Assembly: GCF_029894335.1 (NCBI RefSeq)
Contig: NZ_JARXZC010000020.1
Location: 1 to 64,000 of the forward strand
Origin: Kitasatospora sp. MAP5-34
Lineage (GTDB): Bacteria; Actinomycetota; Actinomycetes; Streptomycetales; Streptomycetaceae
Length of the DNA stretch: 64,000 bases
Direction of reading: 5' to 3'
A program made the translations under genes and the position numbers. The notes below the pieces were generated by a model, which was not told the origin of the DNA, ran no database searches, and saw only the letters and a program-made list of their open reading frames with translations. Below are positions 10,791 to 18,724 of the stretch, piece by piece. The stretch's first letter is position 1. The number at the start of each line of letters is the position of its first letter.

Positions 10791-11671
10791 CCGGTGATCC
10801 GCCCGCGCAGACCGGGCGCGTCCAGGCCGTAGGCGGCGAGGTGTTCGTCGATGGAGCCGTAGTGGCGGTGCTCCTCGCGCGGGACGCCGAGGCCGAGGAC
10901 CCGGTGCGGGAGGTCGGCGAGCGCGTCGTGCGCCTCGTTGTTGGAGGTGCCCACGAGGTAGGGCTCGACCAGCACCACGTCGGCCTTCTCGCCGACGGCC
11001 GCGCGCAGCCCGGCCGCGTCGAACGGGCGGACGGTGGCGGCGTACAGCACGGTCACGTCCAGGCCCTCGGTGGCGGCGAGCACCGCGTCCAGCATCGGTC
11101 CGACGGCGAGCACCACGCCACGCGTTCCCTGGCGAACCGTCACAAACCGTCCTGGCGCGACCGGCTGAGCATCGGCGTTGCTGTGGTTGGAGAGCCGGAC
11201 GTACACCTTGTTGTCTCCGTCGGCGGCGGCGTGGCGCAGCAGCGTCTCGGCCTCGTCGGGGTGTCCGGGCACGTGCACCGTCCAACCGGGCAGGGTGTCG
11301 AGCAGCGCGATGTCACCGGGTGCCATGTGGGTCCGGCCCCCGGCCGGCCAGTCGTACGAACCGGAGGCGCTGACCAGTACCGCGCCGACGCCCTGGTGCC
11401 CGAGGTCCAACTTGACCTGCTCGAAGGGGCGCTCGACCAGGAAGCTGGCGAAGGTGTGCGCGATCGGGCGCATCCCGGTCAGCGCCAGGCCGCCGGCGGC
11501 ACCGATCAGCAGCTGCTCCCGGATGCCGACGTTGATCACCCGGTCGGGGTGGCGCTCGGCCGTGGGGGCGAAGGCGGCGGCGCTGATGTCGGCGAGCACC
11601 ACGGCGATCCGGGGGTCGTGGTCGAGCAGGTCGGCGGTGGTGGCGAAGAAGCGGTCGCGCATGGTGTCCAT
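10778..11671 (-). CDS. Transketolase-family protein, C-terminal subunit (pyrimidine-binding and C-terminal domains)
   Basis: 297 residues, equal to the second half of a transketolase. The pyrimidine-binding domain includes NVGIREQLLIGAAGGLALTG, with the Glu that activates thiamine diphosphate, and is followed by a transketolase C-terminal domain (about 170-290). It would pair with the product of the gene 27 bases upstream, which supplies the N-terminal thiamine-diphosphate domain. Split transketolases of this kind are common in actinobacteria; some act in pentose phosphate metabolism and some in specialised sugar pathways. The substrate cannot be told from the sequence. GAGG lies about 7 bases before the ATG. 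Confidence 0.88.
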   Translation of the reverse strand: MDTMRDRFFATTADLLDHDPRIAVVLADISAAAFAPTAERHPDRVINVGIREQLLIGAAGGLALTGMRPIAHTFASFLVERPFEQVKLDLGHQGVGAVLVSASGSYDWPAGGRTHMAPGDIALLDTLPGWTVHVPGHPDEAETLLRHAAADGDNKVYVRLSNHSNADAQPVAPGRFVTVRQGTRGVVLAVGPMLDAVLAATEGLDVTVLYAATVRPFDAAGLRAAVGEKADVVLVEPYLVGTSNNEAHDALADLPHRVLGLGVPREEHRHYGSIDEHLAAYGLDAPGLRGRITGYLR

Positions 11672-11698
11672 CAGGGGGCCTCTTTCGGTGTGGGGTGT

Positions 11699-12454
11699 TC
11701 AGGCGTTCTTGGGCTCGACGCGGGCGACCACGGCGTGCGGCCGACCGGGGTGCGGCGCGGTGTACGCCGCGTGCAGGGCTTCGTGGTCGCGGCCGTCGAC
11801 GGTCGCGGTGGACCAGCCCTCGGCCTCGAAGCGGGCGGCGATGCCGCCGCGCCAGCCGTGCGTCGCCGAGGAGTTGTCGATGGCGACGACGTGCAGCCGG
11901 TCCAGCCCGTACGAGCCGGCGAAGGCGATCGCCTCGTGGTTGCTGCCCTCGTCGAACTCGGCGTCGCCGATCAGCACCCAGACCGCCGGGTCGGCCAGCC
12001 CCTGGGCCCGCAGCCCGAGCGCGGTGCCGACCGCCAGCGGCAGCCCGTGCCCGAGCGAGCCGGAACCGATCTCCGCACCCGGCACGAGCAGCCGGTCCGG
12101 ATGGTGGCCGAGCGGGGAGTCGTACGAGCCGAAACCCGGCAGCAGGTCGGGCGGGAGGAAGCCCTTGGCCGCCAGCACGGCGTAGTAGGCCATCGGGCCA
12201 TGGCCCTTGGAGAGCAGGAAGCGGTCCCGGCCCTGGTCCCGGAAGGTCTCGGGGGCGACCCGCAGCACGCGGTCGTAGAGCACCCAGATCGCGTCGAGGG
12301 TCGAGGTGGCGGCGGCGGTGTGCTTCTCGGCGCCGGTCATCAGGGACATCAGGCGGGGCAGGTCGCCGAAGCCGAACTGCTCCTGCCGCCTGGGCTGCTG
12401 CGGCTCGGCCTGATGCGGGGTGGACTTCTGCGGGGTGATCGCTGCGGTGGTCAT
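11699..12454 (-). CDS. Transketolase-family protein, N-terminal subunit (thiamine-diphosphate-binding domain)
   Basis: 251 residues. It carries the pyrophosphate-binding domain of transketolase: SKGHGPMAYYAVLAAKGFL, GSGSLGHGLPLAVGTALG and GDAEFDEGSNHEA, the last being the GDG-type Mg/ThDP motif (here GDAEFDEG). It precedes the C-terminal subunit gene and is divergent from soxR. I chose the ATG reading MTTAAITPQ, which sits just outside the soxR operator; a start five codons further upstream would run into the operator palindrome. The gene may be influenced by the same MerR-type site, which is an inference. Confidence 0.85.
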   Translation of the reverse strand: MTTAAITPQKSTPHQAEPQQPRRQEQFGFGDLPRLMSLMTGAEKHTAAATSTLDAIWVLYDRVLRVAPETFRDQGRDRFLLSKGHGPMAYYAVLAAKGFLPPDLLPGFGSYDSPLGHHPDRLLVPGAEIGSGSLGHGLPLAVGTALGLRAQGLADPAVWVLIGDAEFDEGSNHEAIAFAGSYGLDRLHVVAIDNSSATHGWRGGIAARFEAEGWSTATVDGRDHEALHAAYTAPHPGRPHAVVARVEPKNA

Positions 12455-12469
12455 GAGAGAAGCGTGCAA

Positions 12470-12501
12470 CTTGAAGCCGACTTCAAGTCAAGCGCTATCC
12501 T
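12470..12501 (+). promoter_or_regulatory. MerR/SoxR-type promoter-operator between transketolase and soxR
   Basis: On the plus strand TTGAAG (12471-12476) and TATCCT (12496-12501) are separated by exactly 19 bp, the overlong spacer typical of MerR-family promoters. A perfect palindrome CTTGAAG-CCGA-CTTCAAG (12470-12487) overlaps the -35 box. Transcription would start within a base or two of the soxR GTG, giving a leaderless mRNA. The layout matches self-regulation by SoxR; binding is inferred. Confidence 0.75.
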
Positions 12502-12509
12502 TACGGCCC

Positions 12510-12998
12510 GTGACCCTCTCCCGCCACGACCTCCTCACCATCGGCCAGCTCGCCGAGCGCAGCGGGCTGGCCACGTCCGCGCTGCGGTACTACGAGAAGC
12601 TCGGCCTGATCCACGCGACCCGGACGGCGGGCGGGCAGCGCCGCTACCAGCGGTCCACCCTGCGGCGGGTGGCGTTCGTCCGGGCCGCCCAGCGGGTCGG
12701 GCTCTCCCTGGAGGAGGCCCGGGCCGCGCTCGGCCGGCTGCCGCAGGACCGGGCGCCGAGCACCGGCGAGTGGAGCGGGGTCGCCACCTCCTGGCAGGAC
12801 CGGATCGACCAGCAGATCGCCGAACTGGAGCGCCTGAAGAAGAAGTTGGGCGGCTGCATCGGCTGCGGCTGCCTCTCACTCTCCCGCTGCGCGCTCTACA
12901 ACGCCGACGACCGGGCGGGCACCGCCGGCCCCGGCGCCCGCTATCTGCTCACCCGTGAGCCCAGCACCGGGCCGGGGCCGCATCCACCGACTGCCTGA
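12510..12998 (+). CDS. soxR: SoxR-type redox-sensing MerR-family regulator with [2Fe-2S] cluster
   Basis: 162 residues. An N-terminal MerR winged-helix domain (TIGQLAERSGLATSALRYYE, 10-29) is followed by a coiled dimerisation helix and a C-terminal cluster motif C116-x2-C119-x-C121-x5-C127 (CIGCGCLSLSRC). These are the four cysteines that bind the SoxR [2Fe-2S] cluster. Family knowledge: oxidation by redox-active compounds switches SoxR to an activator. I chose the GTG because the DNA-binding domain begins nine residues later and a MerR-type promoter ends just before it. The longer in-frame ATG lies inside the divergent transketolase gene. A 30-residue Pro/Gly-rich tail follows the cluster. 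Confidence 0.92.
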   Translation: MTLSRHDLLTIGQLAERSGLATSALRYYEKLGLIHATRTAGGQRRYQRSTLRRVAFVRAAQRVGLSLEEARAALGRLPQDRAPSTGEWSGVATSWQDRIDQQIAELERLKKKLGGCIGCGCLSLSRCALYNADDRAGTAGPGARYLLTREPSTGPGPHPPTA

Positions 12999-13074
12999 GA
13001 CCGGGCGGCCCGTTCGCTTATGCTGCCAAAACGACGTCAGCGGCGCTGTCGAAACCTCCGGGGGGAAGACCGAC

Positions 13075-13959
13075 ATGATCGAGCATCAGGACCAGTACGA
13101 GGCCGAGCACCAGGACGAGCTGCAGCACGTCTCGTTCGACTGGATGGGCGGGGAGGCCGAGGACCGCACCCCCGCCGACCTGAAGCCGGAAGTGCCGCAC
13201 CCGGCACGGATGTACGACTACTTCCTCGGCGGCAAGGACAACTTCCCCGCCGACCGCGTGGCGGCCGAGAAGGTCCTCGCGATCAGCCCACTGGTCCGGA
13301 TCGGCGCGCTCGCCAACCGGGCCTTCCTGCAGCGCGCCGTACGGCACCTCGCGGAGCAGGGCGTCAAGCAGTTCCTGGACATCGGCACCGGCATACCCAC
13401 CGCCGGGAACACCCACGAGACGGCCCAGCGGGTGAACCCCGACTCCCGGGTCGCCTACCTGGACAACGACCCGATCGTGCTGGTGCACAGCCGCGCGCTG
13501 CTGGCGGGCGCCAGCCACGGCAGCGCCACCGTCGTCCAGGGCGACCTGCGCGACCCCGGCGCCGTCCTGGACGACCCGCAGATCCGCAAGGTGCTGGACC
13601 TCGGGCAGCCGGTCGCGCTGCTGCTCTTCGCGATCCTGCACTTCATCGACGACGCCGACGACCCGTACGGCCTGGTCCGGCACCTGGTCGACGCCCTCCC
13701 GTCCGGCAGCTACCTCGCGCTCTCGCACGGCACGGCCGACTTCATGTCCGCCGCCGACGCGGCCAAGGGCCCGGCCGTCTACCGCAGCGCCACCGCCCAG
13801 CTGACGATGCGCAGCAGGGAGCAGGTGCTGCGCTTCTTCGACGGACTGGAGCTGGCCGAGCCCGGCCTCGTCACCGCCCCGCTCTGGCGCCCCGACCAGC
13901 CCGCCCGCGAGACCGACGCCATGACCGGCATCTGGGCGGGCGTCGCGCGCAAGCCCTGA
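13075..13959 (+). CDS. SAM-dependent methyltransferase of the actinobacterial DUF574 (Methyltransf_19) family
   Basis: 294 residues. After an acidic N-terminus (1-35), the signature HPARMYDYFLGGKDNFPADR (42-61) and the SAM-binding loop FLDIGTGIPTAGNTHE (about 101-116) identify the DUF574 family. This family is expanded in Streptomyces and has mostly unknown substrates. The motif LLLFAILHFIDD corresponds to the post-motif-IV region. The ATG has a GGGGGGAAG ribosome binding site about 10 bases upstream. It follows soxR on the same strand after 76 bases, but the shared direction may be chance. Confidence 0.85.
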   Translation: MIEHQDQYEAEHQDELQHVSFDWMGGEAEDRTPADLKPEVPHPARMYDYFLGGKDNFPADRVAAEKVLAISPLVRIGALANRAFLQRAVRHLAEQGVKQFLDIGTGIPTAGNTHETAQRVNPDSRVAYLDNDPIVLVHSRALLAGASHGSATVVQGDLRDPGAVLDDPQIRKVLDLGQPVALLLFAILHFIDDADDPYGLVRHLVDALPSGSYLALSHGTADFMSAADAAKGPAVYRSATAQLTMRSREQVLRFFDGLELAEPGLVTAPLWRPDQPARETDAMTGIWAGVARKP

Positions 13960-13973
13960 CACCCGACCGGCTC

Positions 13974-14000
13974 TGCCTGCCCTGCCTGCCCTGCCTGCCC
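13974..14000 (+). repeat. Three tandem 9-bp repeats (TGCCTGCCC)
   Basis: Three perfect copies of TGCCTGCCC occupy the spacer before the VOC gene and run into TGGCAGG. The last copy can fold back as CCTGCC-CT-GGCAGG just before the ribosome binding site and start codon. Confidence 0.8.
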
Positions 14001-14016
14001 TGGCAGGATGCCCGTC

Positions 14017-14406
14017 ATGGCATATATCGGTCTCACCACGCTCCTGGTCCGCGACTACGACGAGGCGATCGCCTTCTACGTGGACGCCGTCGGCTTCGAG
14101 CTGCGCGAGGACGCGCCGCGCGAGGACGGTGGCCGGTGGGTGGTCGTCGCGCCGCGCGGCTCGCGGGAGACCGGGCTGCTGCTCGCCCGGCCGGGCAAGC
14201 CCGAGCAGGTGGCCCGGATCGGCGACCAGACCGCCGGCCGGGTCGGGCTCTTCCTGAACACCGAGGACTTCGCGGGCGACCACCGGCGGATGACCGAGGC
14301 CGGGGTGGTCTTCCTGGAGGAGCCCCGGCACGAGGCGTACGGCCCGGTCGCGGTCTTCGCGGACCTCTACGGCAACCGGTGGGACCTGATCCAGCCGAAG
14401 GCCTGA
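14017..14406 (+). CDS. VOC (glyoxalase/bleomycin-resistance/dioxygenase) superfamily protein
   Basis: 129 residues, a single VOC domain of two beta-alpha-beta-beta-beta modules. The start reads AYIGLTTLLVRDYDEAIAFY, followed by GFELREDAP, and the C-terminal module ends VFADLYGNRWDLIQPK, the usual closing strand. Many such small VOC proteins are annotated glyoxalase but have unknown substrates. I prefer the second ATG (14017) because AGGA sits about 10 bases upstream; the first ATG (14008) is only two bases from that site. A GC hairpin formed by the preceding repeats may affect translation. Confidence 0.82.
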   Translation: MAYIGLTTLLVRDYDEAIAFYVDAVGFELREDAPREDGGRWVVVAPRGSRETGLLLARPGKPEQVARIGDQTAGRVGLFLNTEDFAGDHRRMTEAGVVFLEEPRHEAYGPVAVFADLYGNRWDLIQPKA

Positions 14407-14435
14407 CGCGCCGCCGGCTGTCTCGGTGGTTTCGC

Positions 14436-15035
14436 TCAGCCCGCCTGACGCTCCGCCAGCTGCTGCCACACCTCGCGGACCCTGACGTCCAGGTCCTCCG
14501 GCGTGCCGCCGTTGTCGAGCACCAGGTCGGCGATCGACAGGCGGGCCTCGCGGGTCGCCTGCGCGGCCATCCGGGCTTTGGCCTCCGCCTCCGCCATGCC
14601 GCGCAGCCGGACCAGCCGGTCGAGGCGGACCTCGTCGGCGGCGTCCACCACGATCACCAGGTCGTAGAGCGGGGCGAGCCCGTTCTCGGCCAGCAGCGGG
14701 ACATCGTGCACCACGAGGTCGTGCGGCCCGGCGGCGGCCTCCAGCTCGGCGGAGCGGGCCCGGACCAGCGGGTGGACGATGGCGTTCAGGGCGGCCAGCC
14801 GGTCCTGGTCGGCGAAGACCAGCGCACCGAGGGCGGGGCGGTCCAGCGCGCCGTCCGCCCGCAGGACGTCCGGGCCGAACTCCGCCACCACCGCGCGCAG
14901 CCCCTCAGTGCCCGGGGCCACCACCTCACGGGCGATCAGATCGGAGTCCACGATCACCGCGCCCAGCGCGGCCAGTCGCCCCGAGACGGCGCTCTTGCCC
15001 GCGCCGATCCCGCCCGTCAGTCCGATCCTCAGCAT
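14436..15035 (-). CDS. coaE: Dephospho-CoA kinase
   Basis: 199 residues. It phosphorylates the 3'-hydroxyl of dephospho-CoA with ATP, the last step of coenzyme A synthesis. The P-loop [11 protein letters not shown] (residues 5-15) is at the N-terminus, followed by [10 protein letters not shown], the conserved Asp-containing substrate loop. HPLVRAR and HDVPLLAE are also family blocks. The length is typical of single-domain bacterial CoaE. It is convergent with the VOC gene, with 29 bases between stops. Confidence 0.95.
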   Translation of the reverse strand: MLRIGLTGGIGAGKSAVSGRLAALGAVIVDSDLIAREVVAPGTEGLRAVVAEFGPDVLRADGALDRPALGALVFADQDRLAALNAIVHPLVRARSAELEAAAGPHDLVVHDVPLLAENGLAPLYDLVIVVDAADEVRLDRLVRLRGMAEAEAKARMAAQATREARLSIADLVLDNGGTPEDLDVRVREVWQQLAERQAG

Positions 15036-15245
15036 GCGGCCAGGCTACCGCTCGGGCCCCGGCCGGTGACGGGCCGGTCCCCGCCGGACAACGCGGGCGG
15101 TCGCGCGGGCGAACATCTGGCGGCGGTGGGGCGAACAGTGCGCAGGCCCGCCCCGCAACGCCCGGACAACCGGCTTCTGGCGCCTGACCAGGGCGGTTAG
15201 GGTGCCGGTCAGGCCCCCGCACACCTGACCGATCGGAGCTCCCCC

Positions 15246-16154
15246 ATGTCCAGCCGCTGGCCCGCCGGCCCCCGCCGCGTCCTGGTCGTCGGTATCGACG
15301 GCGTCCGCCTCGACCTGCTGCCGGAACTGCACACCCCGCACCTGGACTCCGTCGCGGCCGAGGGCTTCCTCGCCCCGGTCCAGGTGGACGAGGTGACCCC
15401 GACCATGTCGGGCCCGTGCTGGACCACCATCGTCACCGGGGTCGGCGTCGCCAAGCACGGCGTGCTCGGCAACCACTTCGGCGGCAACCGGCTGGACGTC
15501 TTCCCGGACTTCACCACCCGCCTGGCCGCCGTCCACGGCCGCCGGACCTTCGCCGCCGGTGGCTGGGAGCCGCTCTTCCTGGCCCGCAGCGGCGGCCCGC
15601 TCTTCACCGCGCCCGGCCGGCTCTCGTACATCGCGCCGCTGCAGGACACGCCGGAGGCGTGGGAGGTCTGCGACGAGCGGGTGACGGCCGAGGCCGCGTA
15701 CGTGCTGGGCAGTAGCGACGACGACCCGCAGGCGTCCTTCGTCTACCTGGGCGCGGTGGACGAGACCGCCCACTTCCTGGGCTGCGGCGAGGAGTACCGG
15801 CGTTCGGTCGAGACCGCCGACCAGCGGCTCGGCCGCCTGCTCGCGGCCGTCCGCAGCCGCCCCGGCCACGCCGAGGAGGAGTGGACGGTGATCGTCGTCA
15901 CCGACCACGGGCACCTCGACCAGGGCGGCCACGGCGGCCGCACCGAGCTGGAGCGCACGGCCTGGATCGCGGCGAGCGGGCCCGGCATCACCCCGGGCGC
16001 GCCCGTCGCCGACCTGCACCACACCGATGTCGCCGCGCACGTCTACGCGGCACTGGAGATCGCCCCGGACCCGCACTGGACGCTCGACGGCCGCCCGTTC
16101 AGGCGGGCCGCCGAGCCCGCCCGGGCCGTCGTCAGCAGTGCGGTGCCGGTGTGA
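15246..16154 (+). CDS. Alkaline-phosphatase-superfamily hydrolase (type I phosphodiesterase/nucleotide pyrophosphatase type)
   Basis: 302 residues, no signal peptide, probably cytoplasmic. The metal-binding start VVGIDGVRLDLL (14-25) and the nucleophile region TPTMSGPCWTTIVTGV, with the catalytic Thr before the MSGP block, match the nucleotide pyrophosphatase/phosphodiesterase branch. Later metal ligands appear in GAVDETAHFLG and VVTDHGHLDQGGHGG. The substrate cannot be inferred. Its last 23 bases overlap the end of the convergent amidohydrolase gene. Confidence 0.85.
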   Translation: MSSRWPAGPRRVLVVGIDGVRLDLLPELHTPHLDSVAAEGFLAPVQVDEVTPTMSGPCWTTIVTGVGVAKHGVLGNHFGGNRLDVFPDFTTRLAAVHGRRTFAAGGWEPLFLARSGGPLFTAPGRLSYIAPLQDTPEAWEVCDERVTAEAAYVLGSSDDDPQASFVYLGAVDETAHFLGCGEEYRRSVETADQRLGRLLAAVRSRPGHAEEEWTVIVVTDHGHLDQGGHGGRTELERTAWIAASGPGITPGAPVADLHHTDVAAHVYAALEIAPDPHWTLDGRPFRRAAEPARAVVSSAVPV

Positions 16155-17883
16155 CGCGAGCGGAGACCGACACCGGCTCGGGCTCCTCGGAGTCGGCCGC
16201 GTTGTAGACAGTCACGCCGGCCTTGATGGTCTCCTCGACGGTGAGGTCCTTGATCGCCTTCGCGGGGATCTGCAGGGGGTTGTCGCTGAGGATGACCAGG
16301 TCGGCGAGCTTGCCCACCTCGATGCTGCCCTTGCTGTCCTGTTCGAAGTACTGGCGGGCGGCGTTGATCGTGACGGACTTCAGCGCGTCCAGGGCCGACA
16401 CACGCTGGTGCCGCCCCAGCACGTGGCCCGAGCGGGTGACCCGGGTGACCTGGCTGGACAGGATGGCGATCGAGTTGGGCAGCGCGACGGGGGCGTCGTG
16501 GTGCGAGGTGTAGCTCAACCCCCGGTCCAGCGCCCAGCGGGCCGGGGAGATCTCCGCCGCGCGCGTCTTGCCGAACACGGTCTCGCGGTACCAGTCACCC
16601 CAGTAGTAGGTGTGCATCGAGAAGAACGACGGGATGACGCCCAGCTCGGCGAAGGCGTCGAGCTGGTCCGCACGGGCCGTCTGGGCATGGATCGCGACCG
16701 GCCGACGGTCGGCGGGCCCGGCCTCGGCCGTGACCGTCCGCGCGGTCCGGACGAACTGGTCGATGGCGGCGTCACCGTTGACGTGCGCGATGACCTGCCA
16801 GCCGTTCTCGAACCCGGCCCGCAGTTGGGTCAGCGCGACGTCGTCCTCGATCGCGCGGTAGCCGCAGTAGCCCTCCTCCGTGCCATCCGGCCGGGTGGTG
16901 TACGGCTCGGTGAGCCAGGCGGTCCGGCCCTGTGGTGAGCCGTCCAGCACCATCTTGATCCCGCCCGCCCGCAGGCCCCCGACGTACTCCCGGCCGGCCC
17001 GGACCCTGCCTGGCTCCGCCACCGCCTCGCCCGCCTTCACGTACACGACCACGTCGGCCGGGAAGCCGCCCGGGTACTCATCGGCGGCCTCCCGCATGGC
17101 GTCCAGGACGTCCAGCGAGGCGGCCCCCTCCTGCACGGTGGTGAAGCCGAAGCTCGCCGCCGCCCGCAGCCCCTTGAACAGGAACTGTCCGACGTCCGCC
17201 GGATCCATCCCGTCGATCGCCAGGCCGGAGGCGGGGAGGAACGCGGACTCCTCCAGCACGCCGTTGGGCACCCCGTACGGCCGCACGAGATCGGACTCCC
17301 GCCGGATCACGCCGCCGGGCGGGTCGGGCGTGCCCTTGCCGTAGCCCAGTACCTCGAGCCCCTTGCTGTTGACCGCGCCCAGGTGGAACGACTGGTGGAT
17401 CGCCAGCACCGGCCGCTCGGTGGACACCTCGTCCAGGTCCGCGCGGGTGGGGTGCTGCCGCCCGTCCAGCATCGAGTCGTCGTACCCGAAGCCGATGATC
17501 CACTCGGACCGCCGACCCACCGGACTGTCGGCGAACTCACGCAGCTTCTGCCGCAGCGAGTCGAGATCGGTGACATCACCGTCGGGCTCGGCCAGCAGAT
17601 TGGCGATGGTGGCCTGCAGGCCGGTGCCCGTCAGATGGCCGTGGGCGTCGATGAAGCCGGGCAGCAGCGTACGGCCCCGGAGGTCCCGCAGCGCCGTCCC
17701 GTCACCCTGCCAGTCCTCGAACGCCCGGGAACGATCACCGACGAAGACGATCCTGCCGTCCCGGACCGCCACCGCCTCCGGCGCGAGCTCGGTCTCCTCG
17801 GCCGCCACGGTCACGATCTCACCGCCGAAGAAGATGACATCGGCGTCGCCGGACGCTGCTCCACCTGGAGGATCAATTGCCAT
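16132..17883 (-). CDS. YtcJ-type amidohydrolase (amidohydrolase family 3)
   Basis: 583 residues. It opens with the small beta domain typical of the family (DADVIFFGGEIVTVAA), then the metal site FIDAHGHLTGTG (HxH). HVNGDAAID, AIHAQTARADQL and SYTSHHDAP give the later His and Asp positions. The C-terminal segment EVGKLADLVILSDNPL is the usual closing strand. Members hydrolyse amides or formamides; the substrate is unknown and no signal peptide is visible. Three 16-bp repeats and an inverted repeat lie just upstream. The ATG has only a weak ribosome binding site. Confidence 0.88.
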   Translation of the reverse strand: MAIDPPGGAASGDADVIFFGGEIVTVAAEETELAPEAVAVRDGRIVFVGDRSRAFEDWQGDGTALRDLRGRTLLPGFIDAHGHLTGTGLQATIANLLAEPDGDVTDLDSLRQKLREFADSPVGRRSEWIIGFGYDDSMLDGRQHPTRADLDEVSTERPVLAIHQSFHLGAVNSKGLEVLGYGKGTPDPPGGVIRRESDLVRPYGVPNGVLEESAFLPASGLAIDGMDPADVGQFLFKGLRAAASFGFTTVQEGAASLDVLDAMREAADEYPGGFPADVVVYVKAGEAVAEPGRVRAGREYVGGLRAGGIKMVLDGSPQGRTAWLTEPYTTRPDGTEEGYCGYRAIEDDVALTQLRAGFENGWQVIAHVNGDAAIDQFVRTARTVTAEAGPADRRPVAIHAQTARADQLDAFAELGVIPSFFSMHTYYWGDWYRETVFGKTRAAEISPARWALDRGLSYTSHHDAPVALPNSIAILSSQVTRVTRSGHVLGRHQRVSALDALKSVTINAARQYFEQDSKGSIEVGKLADLVILSDNPLQIPAKAIKDLTVEETIKAGVTVYNAADSEEPEPVSVSARVTPAPHC

Positions 17884-17905
17884 GGCTGGCCACCCGCCTC
17901 TGTGT

Positions 17906-17973
17906 GTCGATCACCGAAAGCGTTGATCACTGGGAATGTCGATCACTGAAAGTATCGGATCGCATACTCTCAG
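17906..17973. promoter_or_regulatory. Repeat array upstream of the amidohydrolase gene, candidate operator
   Basis: Three imperfect copies of GTCGATCACTGAAAG begin at 17906, 17922 and 17938, an exact 16-bp period. The last copy overlaps an inverted repeat, CTGAAAGTAT (17946-17955) with ATACTCTCAG (17964-17973), matching at 9 of 10 positions. The array ends 23 bases before the amidohydrolase ATG on the minus strand. The spacing suggests cooperative regulator binding, which is an inference. Confidence 0.55.
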
Positions 17974-18027
17974 AAGCGGGTGCACCCCGTCCATGACATT
18001 TCCGGCCTTGGCCGGCCTTGGATCCGG

Positions 18028-18669
18028 CTACCCCAGTTCGAGCTGCTCACCGGGCGCGGGCTGGCTGAATTCCGCCCCCGTGCCCGGCCCGCCCTCGCCG
18101 AGCAGCCGCCCGTGCACCAGCTGCCCGAGCTCGCTGAGCACCGCCTCGTGTACGGCGACCGCCCGCCGGGGCTTGACCTCCCGGACGTAGTCGATCAGCT
18201 CGGAGACCTTGGACCACGGCGCGGCGATCGGCAGCAGCAGCGTCTCGACCGGGTGCGGCGGCAGGGTCAGCGCGTCGCCGGGGTGGAACAGCTTTCCGTC
18301 CAGGAGGAAGCCGATGTTGCCGACCCGGGGTATGTCGGGGTGGATGACGGCGTGCCACTCGCCGTGCACACTCACGCCGAGGCCGTTGATGTCGAAGGCG
18401 TCGCCCTCCCCCACCACCGTCACCCGGGCGCCGAGGCCGTCCAGCTGCCCGGCCACCGCGCCGTTGGTCCAGATCCGCAGGTCGGGACGGGCTTCGGCGG
18501 CGGCGCGCAGCCGGTCCTCGACGAAGTGGTCCATGTGCTCGTGGGTGATCAGCACCGCGTCCGCGCCCGTGAGGGCCTCGGCGTCGGTGAACATCCCGGG
18601 GTCGATGACGACGGTGGTGCCGTCCTGCTCGACACGTACGCAGGCGTGTCCGAACTTGGTGATTCGCAT
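18028..18669 (-). CDS. MBL-fold metal-dependent hydrolase
   Basis: 213 residues. The beta-lactamase-fold signature appears as THEHMDHF (HxHxDH), with further ligands in HGEWHAV and HPGD, and a terminal His in AVHEAVL. It resembles the UlaG-like/L-ascorbate lactonase group of small cytoplasmic MBL proteins, whose substrates are mostly unknown. It is divergent from a MarR-family gene across 55 bases that hold a 17-bp palindrome, so the MarR protein probably controls it. Confidence 0.88.
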   Translation of the reverse strand: MRITKFGHACVRVEQDGTTVVIDPGMFTDAEALTGADAVLITHEHMDHFVEDRLRAAAEARPDLRIWTNGAVAGQLDGLGARVTVVGEGDAFDINGLGVSVHGEWHAVIHPDIPRVGNIGFLLDGKLFHPGDALTLPPHPVETLLLPIAAPWSKVSELIDYVREVKPRRAVAVHEAVLSELGQLVHGRLLGEGGPGTGAEFSQPAPGEQLELG

Positions 18670-18679
18670 ACCCGAAACA

Positions 18680-18696
18680 ATACAGCAAGGCTGTAT
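18680..18696. promoter_or_regulatory. Palindromic operator between MBL hydrolase and marR-type gene
   Basis: ATACAGC-AAG-GCTGTAT is a perfect 7+3+7 inverted repeat in the 55-base divergent spacer. Its size and position fit a MarR-family operator controlling both genes. Confidence 0.7.
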
Positions 18697-18724
18697 AGAT
18701 TTAGGATACTCCTACTCTTATGCC

